Shown piece after piece: positions 31,790 through 39,244 of a stretch of 45,270 nucleotides of DNA. The stretch comes from CAYNEI01 sp964396185 (lineage in GTDB: Archaea; Thermoplasmatota; SW-10-69-26). The notes beneath the pieces are model-generated. The model saw only the letters and a list, made by a program, of their open reading frames with translations. It ran no database searches and was not told the DNA's origin. The position numbers were made by a program, and so were the translations under genes. The stretch is from positions 1-45,270 of the forward strand of contig CAYNEI010000019.1 in NCBI GenBank assembly GCA_964396185.1, given 5' to 3'. Each line of letters starts with the position of its first letter. The stretch's first letter is position 1.

Positions 31790-32128
31790 TCAGGACGTTG
31801 TCTTTATCTCTTTCGCTGCCCGGCCGGGTGCTTTGCCGTGCAGCCCGCAGGTCGGACACACGAGGTCCTCGCCGCGCTTGGGCGGATCGAAGACGCTCGA
31901 GCAGCGGGGACACCGGACGAGCTCCGGGTTCACCTCGCCGGTCTCGAAATCTGGCTCGGGCCAGACCAGGAGGACCACGAGGCCGATGAGCGCGAGCGCC
32001 TCGACCACGATGGCGGTGACGAGGATGCCGGCGGACTCCCAGATAAGGAAGGTGACGATCGCCCCGATGAAGGCGGCGATGGCCACGCCGAGCAGGCTCC
32101 AGCCGACCAGACGCTTGTCGATGTCCAC
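31790..32128 (-). CDS. Two-helix membrane protein with a zinc ribbon
   Basis: 112-residue protein. Two membrane helices (residues about 6-27 and 36-58) are followed by a cytosolic or external tail with CPRCSSVFDPP and CPTCGLHG, a four-cysteine zinc ribbon with C-x2-C pairs 18 residues apart. The GTG at 32128 is preferred because it falls just after the stop of the large surface protein (32146) and begins directly before the first helix. Zinc-ribbon membrane proteins of this size are common and uncharacterised in archaea. The 17-base spacing to the upstream gene suggests one transcript with the surface-protein genes. Confidence 0.75.
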   Translation of the reverse strand: MDIDKRLVGWSLLGVAIAAFIGAIVTFLIWESAGILVTAIVVEALALIGLVVLLVWPEPDFETGEVNPELVRCPRCSSVFDPPKRGEDLVCPTCGLHGKAPGRAAKEIKTTS

Positions 32129-32145
32129 GCGGTGTCCACTTCCGG

Positions 32146-35100
32146 TTAGTTCCACCGTTGGGCCAAGCCAACGGCCCCCACGCCGATCGCAGCGGCGAAG
32201 AGGATGCTGAGTATCGTCCATTCGGGTACGAAACTCTTGCTATCCTGGGACGCGCTCTGAACGGTGAACGTGTAGGCGTCCTCGGTGGTCTCCGCGCCCT
32301 CGTCGGTCACCGCCGTCAGGTCAACGCTGTAGTCGCCGGGATCTTCCGGTGCCTGGAATGCTTTGCTCCAGGTGCCAGAGCCTCCGTCATCAAGCTCGAT
32401 GGCCTGGACGAGAGAGCCGTTGTGGGTGATGTTGGCCCAAACGGCTCGTGTCTCTTGGCTGGCGCGGACGGTGAACACCACATCCGAGCCGGCGCCGACG
32501 ACGTTCTTGCCGTCGATGGACTGCGCGCCCTGGATCTCAGGCGACGTGAAGATGTCGCCGAGGTTGCGCACCTGGACGTTGACCTTGTCGTCACCGAAGT
32601 TCGTGCCGTCGAACACGATAGCCTGGAGGGTGAGCTCGCCGTTGGGGAGCACCGTGGTATCCAGGGTGTAGCGTGCGACGTTGCGGAGGTTCTGGGCCTC
32701 CGGGATCGCCTTGAACTGCTCGCCCGACTTGCGGTAGTAGAGGCTGATGCGCAGCTCGGAGGCGTCGGTCTCGGCATCGCTAGCACTCCAGCGCACGGTG
32801 GTGCGCCCGGAGAGCTCGTCATCCTCGCCGGGCTCCTCGATGGTGATGGTGGGCACCGAGTCGCCGGACTGGAAAGTGTCCGGTGGGCTGGTGGCCACGT
32901 TGCTGAAGAGATCCGTGGCCTCGAGGAAGAACTCGATGGTGGTGTTCTTCGGGTACGGGCGGTCGGTGTCGGGGTTGCGGATCTCGCCCTCCCACGTGTC
33001 TCCACCCGTGTTCTCCAGGGGGAGGGTGTGCTCCTCGCTGTCATCAGCGGTGAACTTGACCACCACGCGCTCGACCTGGCTGTCGTCGGTCACGTTGGCC
33101 GCGATCTGCTCGCGGGGCTTGCCCACGGTGAGCAGCGGATCGATCTTGGGTGGGGCCTGGTCGAAGAGGTAGGTCTGCTGGAGGCCCTCGCCCTCGTTGC
33201 CGACAGCGTCGGCCGGTGTCACGGTGACCCGGTAGTTGCCGTGGCCTGGGAAGCCGTCCCAGAGGTCCTGGAGCCGGAAGCTCTCTGATTCGCCGGTGAA
33301 CGTGAGCTCTTGGGCCGGGGGAACGGGGGATGTGCCAGCAAGCTCGACGGCCTCGATGGTCGCACCACCCGCTCCTGAGCCGCTGTCGCTCACGGAGACG
33401 TTGAGATCCGAGGTCACGCCGATGAGACGCTCGCCCTCGCGCGCGACGCTGGGCAGGGCCTCGAGCGTGCTCTGGGGCGCCACGGCATCCACCTTGAACT
33501 GGTGCTTGATCTTGGTGGCCACGAGCGGGTCGGGCTCGGTGTTGTCCTCGGCGGAGATCTCCACCGTCACCGTATCCCCGTCCTCGAAGGCAGACGAGGG
33601 TGTGTGCTGGAGCTTGTAGCAGCCCGTGCACACGTTCTTGATCTCGGTGAGGGTCGACTCGCCGGTCACATCCGTGCCGTCGACGAGGATCTCGATGGTG
33701 CTCAGGTTGACCCCGGAACCGAAGTCGACGATCTCGGCGCTGATGGTGGGCTCTGCAGGGCCCCAAGGCACCGTGCCGACGCCCTTGACGTTGGGGGCCC
33801 AGTTCTGGGCTTGGGGAGCAATGTTGCCCTTGACCTCGATCTCGCCGGCCTGGCTGACCACGTGGTCGACGTAGTCCGAGACCTCGACCTCGTAGGTCCA
33901 CACGCCTTCGTCGACGGGGTCGGCGTGGAGCGTCGTGTTCCACCGCTGGGTGTCGTTGTTGAACGTCATCTCGATGGGGCCCGTGGGCCCGCTGGTCGGC
34001 CGGGTCACGCGCAGCACGGGTGGCTGGATCGCGGTGGAGTCGCTGACAGCGATCTCCCAGGTGACGTTGCCGCCGATCTCCTGCTCGAGAGGCGGTGAGG
34101 TGAAGAACTCGTCGATCACCGGCGTGTCGGTGTCGTTGACACGCACATCCGGCATCGCCTCCACCGTCTCCTTGTCCGCGAAGTCCAGGGCAACCATCTC
34201 GACGCTGTACGTCCCAGCTTGGTCGAAGATGCCGCCAGCACCGCTGGCGAACTGGCCTGACCAGGTCCCGGTGCGGGTGGCCGCGTCGTCGGCCTCGGTG
34301 AGGTCCATGTCGAACTCGGCCTCGTCACCGCTGGGCTTGGTCGTGCGCAAGAACACCCGCTCGATGCGCAGGGCGTCGCTGGCATCACCAGACGCAGAGA
34401 TCCCTTGACCGGGGTTGACCGCGCGTGGCGCCAGGGTGGCGTTCTCGAGCCCGGGCGGTCCGTCCTGGTCGTTGATGCGGCCCGTCTCGTTCGTGAAGCT
34501 GATCCGGCCGAAGGCGTCCTCGACCTCGAAGGTGAAGTTCATCTCTCCGACGAAGGGAAGGGTCGCGTTCGTCTCCCACCGTTGCTCGGTGTTGTCAACG
34601 TAGAAGCGCTCTCGGACGTCCGAGATCGTGTTCGGGTTCGCGGCGCTATCCTCGCACTGATCTCGGGTTCCGGTCGTCGGCGTGCCCCCCGGGGGGGTGA
34701 CGGTGCAGACAGTTTCACTGCCCATGGGCACGCGGACATGGAGCGTCTCGTCGGGCCCGTAGATGCGCAGGAACTTGCCATCCGTGGTGTTCGGGTCCTC
34801 ATGGCCCGTTCCCGTGATCTCGGCGCTGATGTCGAAGGTGTTCTCGGGCTCGGCCACGCTGCCCCGGTAGGGCGGCGCGCTATCAGGGCTGAACGTCCTG
34901 TTGCCGTTGATCGTCAGGACGACGTCATGCACGCCCTTGGTGAGCTCCGTGATGTTGAACTCGACGGCATCTTCCGAGATGGCGGTGTGTTGGCCGTCCT
35001 CGGCCTTGACCTTGAAGACGTACTCCCCCAAGTTGCCGGAGAAGGTGTGGTTCACCTCCCACGTGTCTGCTTCCTCGTCCACGAGCTCCATCGTGAGGTT

Positions 35101-37146
35101 GGAGAAGTTCGTGCCGTCCTCTCGGGTGAAGTTGGCCTCCTCGCCATCGAGCGTCTCGAAGACCGCCTCCACGTTTTGGAGGCTGTTGTCCGTGACCGTC
35201 GCCCGGAAACTGACCTGCTCGCCTTCCTCGACCTGCACGATGCCGTCCTCGGAAGGCCCGGGGTCCGTGCTCATCGAGTGGATCACGGGGACCGTTTCGT
35301 CCTCGAAGTGGAGCTCGATGCACCAGGCGTTGTCGATCTCGGAGAGCTGGAGGGTGCAGTCACCTGTGTCGAAGGATTCCGTTCGCTCTGCAACCAAGCC
35401 CTCCGGGCCTGGCGGGATGTCCCTCTCGACGTAGTTGTCCGGATGGTCCAGACGGATCGCGACCGTGTGAACACCGCCTTCCGCGTCGCTCGGGATCCGG
35501 ATCAGCGTACCGCTAAGCGGCATCTCGCTATCGCTCGTCCGTGGGACGTTCGTACGATCGAAGGTGAGCTGGTCCCCATCCTCATCTGTAGCGATTTGCC
35601 ACGAGCTGCTTCCCCGTTTGATCCAGATCGCTGCCCACCATTCCCGGTCGATGAGGTCATTGTCGTTGCCGTAGTCCTCCTCACTGTCTCCCACGTTCCG
35701 GACGCGTGGATCGAGGAGGATCGTATCCCCCGCGGGGCATGGATCTTCCTTGGTGCACAACCCCGGCGTGCCTGAGCCCTCGACGCCGAGGCCGTGTTTG
35801 GAGATCCGCAGGTCGACGCCAAGCACATCGAAAACCTCTCGGATCTGGTTGTTCGTCGCCCGCTCCTCGGGGGCGGGCTCACCCTCGTTCTCAAGGAGCA
35901 AATCCACGGTCAGGTTATACCTGCCTGCCCGAGAGTCCCGATCCAACGCAACGAACGAGAAAGGCTGAGTCTCTCCCGGGAGAATCGCATCGTCCTTGTC
36001 CCACTGGCTACTCTCTTCGGAAGCCTTCTCGAGCACTTGTGAGCCGGACTCGGCCGGTTCTTGTGCTCTCGGCCGTCGTACATCGTAGAGCGCTGAGAGC
36101 TCCAGCTTGTCTCCGCGCTTGTACGAGCAAATCATCTGCTTGTCCCAATCATGGGTCCACGAGCAGATGGGGAGGCTCACATCCTCGAACTTGTACTGCG
36201 TCTCGCAGTTGACCCCAGGCGAGTTGTCCTCGCTGTCGTCGTTGTCCGGCCCCGAGGCGGTGTGGCGCTCACAATCGCCCGCTTGGAACCGATCCGGGAC
36301 CTCGTCATCATCATCCACTCCCGTGTCGTAATGAGGTACACCATTGGGGGCATCATAGGAGACCCTGCCCCAGTAGTCGATGCCGCCGTTGGGGTTCCAA
36401 GCCGGATAGTCGCCCGTGTTGGAAACGTTCACACGGAACGTTGATTCGCTACTCGAGTAGGTCGTATGTCTCTCCTTCGGGTCTTTTGGGGCCACCCATT
36501 TCAGATCCTCAGCGTCCATGTCCGGTAGCTGGTCGACCACGAGTACCCGCTCTGCCCCCGCCAACGGGCATCCCTGCGGCCCGCTTCGGCCGTTGCCACA
36601 GTCCTGGTCGTAGACCTCGAATCGGACGAGCTGCTCCCCATCCTCATCACCACTGACCACGTCCCCGAGCAGCGAGATGCGCACGGTGCAATCCTCATCT
36701 GGTCCAATCTCGTTGGAGTTGCCGGGGCAGCCCAGGTTCGTCACCGGGTTCGGGTACCCAGGCGCTGGAGGCCCGTTCGGACCGTCAGGGAAGTAGGTCA
36801 CCCGCATCCGTAGTTGGTCCGTGAGGTCGCGCTTGTAGAGTACGATGGAATCATCGCACACATCCTGATGCACACGGTTCTCGATCTCGACCTCGAACGT
36901 CACGCGATCACCCGTCTCCACGAAGCCCATGGAGCCGGCAGGTGACTGGGCCTGATCTTGGATCGTGACGTTCGTGATGAACAGCGGCTTGTTCAGAAGC
37001 TCGAACTCGCAACCAGTCACCTCACCAACCTGCCCACCCGTCTGGGCGAGGGAGTGGATGGGTAGGACGCTTGCAAGGGGTGTGGCCAGCGTGATGGCTA
37101 GCACGAGCACGAGCAGGACACGTTTGTTGGGGGCGTTGGAGCGCAC
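32146..37146 (-). CDS. Giant Ig-like surface protein with C-terminal membrane anchor
   Basis: 1666-residue exported protein. Residues 1-35 are a signal peptide (VLLVLVLAITLATPLASVLP). The body is a chain of beta-sandwich modules of the CARDB/PKD/Ig kind, seen as repeated NVSNTGD, F-x-V-x-I-x-N-x-V and T-Y-x-V-x-V-x-A-x-D patterns, with many N-x-S/T glycosylation sites. Near residue 1638 VPEWTILSILFAAAIGVGAV is a single membrane helix followed by QRWN, similar in layout to archaeal C-terminal sorting signals but without a clear PGF or PEF motif. It probably forms part of the cell envelope or an adhesin. It starts with GTG; a GAGGTGA leader site and TATA box (37207-37214) precede it. Confidence 0.85.
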   Translation of the reverse strand: MRSNAPNKRVLLVLVLAITLATPLASVLPIHSLAQTGGQVGEVTGCEFELLNKPLFITNVTIQDQAQSPAGSMGFVETGDRVTFEVEIENRVHQDVCDDSIVLYKRDLTDQLRMRVTYFPDGPNGPPAPGYPNPVTNLGCPGNSNEIGPDEDCTVRISLLGDVVSGDEDGEQLVRFEVYDQDCGNGRSGPQGCPLAGAERVLVVDQLPDMDAEDLKWVAPKDPKERHTTYSSSESTFRVNVSNTGDYPAWNPNGGIDYWGRVSYDAPNGVPHYDTGVDDDDEVPDRFQAGDCERHTASGPDNDDSEDNSPGVNCETQYKFEDVSLPICSWTHDWDKQMICSYKRGDKLELSALYDVRRPRAQEPAESGSQVLEKASEESSQWDKDDAILPGETQPFSFVALDRDSRAGRYNLTVDLLLENEGEPAPEERATNNQIREVFDVLGVDLRISKHGLGVEGSGTPGLCTKEDPCPAGDTILLDPRVRNVGDSEEDYGNDNDLIDREWWAAIWIKRGSSSWQIATDEDGDQLTFDRTNVPRTSDSEMPLSGTLIRIPSDAEGGVHTVAIRLDHPDNYVERDIPPGPEGLVAERTESFDTGDCTLQLSEIDNAWCIELHFEDETVPVIHSMSTDPGPSEDGIVQVEEGEQVSFRATVTDNSLQNVEAVFETLDGEEANFTREDGTNFSNLTMELVDEEADTWEVNHTFSGNLGEYVFKVKAEDGQHTAISEDAVEFNITELTKGVHDVVLTINGNRTFSPDSAPPYRGSVAEPENTFDISAEITGTGHEDPNTTDGKFLRIYGPDETLHVRVPMGSETVCTVTPPGGTPTTGTRDQCEDSAANPNTISDVRERFYVDNTEQRWETNATLPFVGEMNFTFEVEDAFGRISFTNETGRINDQDGPPGLENATLAPRAVNPGQGISASGDASDALRIERVFLRTTKPSGDEAEFDMDLTEADDAATRTGTWSGQFASGAGGIFDQAGTYSVEMVALDFADKETVEAMPDVRVNDTDTPVIDEFFTSPPLEQEIGGNVTWEIAVSDSTAIQPPVLRVTRPTSGPTGPIEMTFNNDTQRWNTTLHADPVDEGVWTYEVEVSDYVDHVVSQAGEIEVKGNIAPQAQNWAPNVKGVGTVPWGPAEPTISAEIVDFGSGVNLSTIEILVDGTDVTGESTLTEIKNVCTGCYKLQHTPSSAFEDGDTVTVEISAEDNTEPDPLVATKIKHQFKVDAVAPQSTLEALPSVAREGERLIGVTSDLNVSVSDSGSGAGGATIEAVELAGTSPVPPAQELTFTGESESFRLQDLWDGFPGHGNYRVTVTPADAVGNEGEGLQQTYLFDQAPPKIDPLLTVGKPREQIAANVTDDSQVERVVVKFTADDSEEHTLPLENTGGDTWEGEIRNPDTDRPYPKNTTIEFFLEATDLFSNVATSPPDTFQSGDSVPTITIEEPGEDDELSGRTTVRWSASDAETDASELRISLYYRKSGEQFKAIPEAQNLRNVARYTLDTTVLPNGELTLQAIVFDGTNFGDDKVNVQVRNLGDIFTSPEIQGAQSIDGKNVVGAGSDVVFTVRASQETRAVWANITHNGSLVQAIELDDGGSGTWSKAFQAPEDPGDYSVDLTAVTDEGAETTEDAYTFTVQSASQDSKSFVPEWTILSILFAAAIGVGAVGLAQRWN

Positions 37147-37206
37147 CTTAGGTCACCTCAAGCTCCGGTCTCCCGGCAGCGTCGCCGGACCCTTCGCTAG
37201 GGGGGG

Positions 37207-37214
37207 CTTAAAGA
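37207..37214 (-). promoter_or_regulatory. TATA box of the giant surface-protein gene
   Basis: Minus-strand TCTTTAAG followed by a C-run predicts initiation near 37185, leaving a leader of about 40 bases with a ribosome site. The same TCTTTAAG core precedes the 38056-38925 gene. Confidence 0.6.
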
Positions 37215-37227
37215 TTGCCCCCTCCAG

Positions 37228-37246
37228 GGAGAGAGGGGGTGGGCCC
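37228..37246 (-). terminator. Pyrimidine-tract terminator candidate after the 37278 gene
   Basis: On the minus strand GGGCCC is followed by ACCCCCTCTCTCC. The same 13-base tract follows a hairpin behind the next exported-protein gene (38013-38025), which argues for a shared termination or processing signal. Confidence 0.4.
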
Positions 37247-37277
37247 ATGAAGCTTTCGGAAGGGACATCGAAGGGCT

Positions 37278-37886
37278 CTAGACCCGGAGCATGGTGAACC
37301 GGAACTTGGCTGTGTTGACCGAGGGCGGGCTCTTCGTCTTCACAGCATTCACCGTACCCTCGTCGAGATAGACGACCGCGTACCGCGAGTTCTCCGGGAT
37401 GTCTTGACAGATAGCCCGTGACGTGGAGCCCTCGGGAGTGTCTAGGCTATCCCCCTTGTTGTACTGCTTGAGTTCGTCCTCGGCGTTCTCATAGAACGCA
37501 ATCTCGTACTCGGGAGCCACGATGGGATCAGCGAACAAACTGAGACCATCGCTCGACTTCCACGGCTCGTCATCCAGGCAGAACGCCCAGTTCGTCGGGA
37601 CCGTGCAATGGAGGTCGAAGACGTAGGTGTCGATCCCGTTCACCTTGTCCCGATGGGGGTTGTTGGAGAGTTGAGGCTGTTGAAAGACGGAAAGGTAGAG
37701 GAGCTGGCTGAGCGCGTGCGTATCTGAGTCCTCGTACGCGAGAGAGATGTAGCCGATCCGGGCCCCCTCGTTGCACTCTTCCTCTGCGGCTCCGGCTGTG
37801 CCAGCGAAACCGACAGGTAGAGCCATCCCAAGGATCAGCGTAGCCACAAGGGCACGCGAGGTGAAGTTGTGTCGTAGAGCTTCCAT
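37278..37886 (-). CDS. Exported protein of unknown function, 202 residues
   Basis: Signal peptide residues 1-33 (ALVATLILGMALPVGFAGTAGA, then AEEE) and a mature part of about 170 residues with three cysteines that could form disulphides (ECNEG, LHCTVP, FCLDD) plus a fourth at ICQDI. The sequence is acidic and mixed alpha/beta; I recognise no family. The ATG at 37886 is chosen because GGAGG lies 7 bases upstream and a TATA box (37921-37930) predicts initiation near 37899, downstream of the alternative ATG at 37904. It has its own promoter and terminator within the exported-protein block. Confidence 0.75.
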   Translation of the reverse strand: MEALRHNFTSRALVATLILGMALPVGFAGTAGAAEEECNEGARIGYISLAYEDSDTHALSQLLYLSVFQQPQLSNNPHRDKVNGIDTYVFDLHCTVPTNWAFCLDDEPWKSSDGLSLFADPIVAPEYEIAFYENAEDELKQYNKGDSLDTPEGSTSRAICQDIPENSRYAVVYLDEGTVNAVKTKSPPSVNTAKFRFTMLRV

Positions 37887-37920
37887 CGTCTTGCCTCCAA
37901 CCATCGAGCCTCCTGGAGGG

Positions 37921-37930
37921 TTAAAAAGAC
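37921..37930 (-). promoter_or_regulatory. TATA box of the 37278-37886 gene
   Basis: Minus-strand TCTTTTTAAC followed by CCTCC predicts initiation near 37899, leaving a short leader with GGAGG. It resembles the boxes at 37207 and 38975. Confidence 0.55.
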
Positions 37931-38012
37931 TTCCGTGACGCAGTGCTCAGTTTCTCCTGCTCAGACCGCGTTCAACGCAAGCGCTCTGGCTGGAGAAATA
38001 GAGAAAGCAGAA

Positions 38013-38042
38013 GGAGAGAGGGGGTAGGGGCCATCCGGCCCC
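38013..38042 (-). terminator. Hairpin and pyrimidine tract after the 38056 gene
   Basis: Read leftward, GGGGCC-GGAT-GGCCCC (38042-38027) is a 6-bp stem with a 4-base loop, followed by ACCCCCTCTCTCC (38025-38013) and further pyrimidines. It lies 14 bases beyond the stop codon. Confidence 0.6.
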
Positions 38043-38055
38043 AGCCCGCGCGCTA

Positions 38056-38925
38056 TCAGACCGGTAGGTGATTCTCGAACCACTCGTCAGCCTGACCGGG
38101 CAGCTCTGGGATCGCTCCGGGGCCGAGGTTCGGGAGCGGTGGTGGGCCCGGAAGGTTCTGCAAGCTTGTGCACCCGTTGAGATTGGTCAGGATGGGACTC
38201 AAGGAGTACGGCGTGGTTTTCTGGAAGGTGTTCGCATCGGGGTCGTAGAACATCTTGCCGCGAGTGGCGGTGAGGTTCCAGTAGATCTCTGGGCTCTGGT
38301 CATCGTAGGCTTCCCCGGTCACGTTGTTGTGGTTGCTGGCAGCCAGTGGGTAAATCGAAACGATGTAGCCGCGGGGTGCATTATCAGGATCCAGGCGGAA
38401 CGTGATGTCATCGGTGCCGAAGCCTGTGCCGCCTGGAGCAACCAACACGTGGCTGCCGACGGTGAGCCGGAGGAGCCGTGAGACGTACGATGGAGTGCTC
38501 TGGCCATCCTCGGGGTAGAGGTCTGTCACGGGATGGTGGACGCACTTGGGTGTGAGGAAGTCCGTGGAGTCGCCGTTGTCCTCAACCTTGAAGACGTCAA
38601 CGGCCGCGATCACAGGGCCTTCGGTTCGGACCAACAGCTCCCATACACCGCGTTCGTCGGTGATCTCGTTGAGCCACAGCCATACGGGCTTGGCCGTGTG
38701 GCCTGTCTCAGGGTTCGTGGTTGTATCGTCAATGTTCTCCTGTTCTGTTCCATCAGCCGTCATGTTCGCGCTGCTGTCCCACCAGCCCACGTGCGCGTAG
38801 AAGTCGTTGTCGACGACGATGGTCCCTTCGTCCGATTTCATGAACTTCTGCTTGGCCATGCCAGGTCCGACGGGGACCAGGGCGCCCAGCAGCAGTACCG
38901 ATGCAACGATGATTGCGATCCTCAC
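38056..38925 (-). CDS. Exported protein of unknown function, 289 residues
   Basis: Residues 1-22 are a signal peptide (MRIAIIVASVLLLGALVPVG, cleavage near PGMA). The mature part is beta-rich and acidic (FYAHVGWWDSSANMT, KPVWLWLNEITDERGVWELL, GYIVSIYPLAAS) with several N-x-S/T sites and ends in a proline-rich segment. No family is recognised; the second block resembles an Ig/jelly-roll strand pattern. The start is a GTG preceded by GAGAGGTGG. A longer frame upstream reads through a 36-base tandem duplication and is unlikely to be translated because the TATA box (38975-38983) lies within it. Confidence 0.75.
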   Translation of the reverse strand: MRIAIIVASVLLLGALVPVGPGMAKQKFMKSDEGTIVVDNDFYAHVGWWDSSANMTADGTEQENIDDTTTNPETGHTAKPVWLWLNEITDERGVWELLVRTEGPVIAAVDVFKVEDNGDSTDFLTPKCVHHPVTDLYPEDGQSTPSYVSRLLRLTVGSHVLVAPGGTGFGTDDITFRLDPDNAPRGYIVSIYPLAASNHNNVTGEAYDDQSPEIYWNLTATRGKMFYDPDANTFQKTTPYSLSPILTNLNGCTSLQNLPGPPPLPNLGPGAIPELPGQADEWFENHLPV

Positions 38926-38974
38926 AGCGTCCACCTCTCTCGGGAGATTCGAGGGAACGTCAGGTTGTGAGTAC

Positions 38975-38983
38975 TTAAAGATT
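38975..38983 (-). promoter_or_regulatory. TATA box of the 38056-38925 gene
   Basis: Minus-strand AATCTTTAA predicts initiation near 38952, about 27 bases before the GTG at 38925. It lies at the edge of the 36-base duplication, whose second copy carries AATCTTTACC. Confidence 0.55.
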
Positions 38984-39047
38984 CGCGCGTCGCTCTGTTC
39001 GAGGGACATGGTAAAGATTCGCGCGTCGCTCTGTTCGAGGGACATGG
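38976..39047. repeat. Perfect 36-base tandem duplication upstream of a promoter
   Basis: Two identical 36-base units (38976-39011 and 39012-39047), each beginning TAAAGATTCGCGCGTCGC. They duplicate the TATA-proximal DNA of the 38056-38925 gene. The remaining gap to 39244 shows no gene and no other clear structure. Confidence 0.95.
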
Positions 39048-39244
39048 TGGGGGGTGAGGCGGGCCCTACCGCTCCAGAACCATTCGTAGAAAAGCGCAGT
39101 TTCACCCACTGGGGCGCGCACCGCGATCCCTTGGATGACGGGAACACGGCCACGGTGGGGAAAACCGGATCGGAGAGGGCGGCGGCGCGGTGCCGGCCCT
39201 CATTTCTCCGGCTGAGTGGCCTGGTTCCCCCCGCTCACAGGGAG

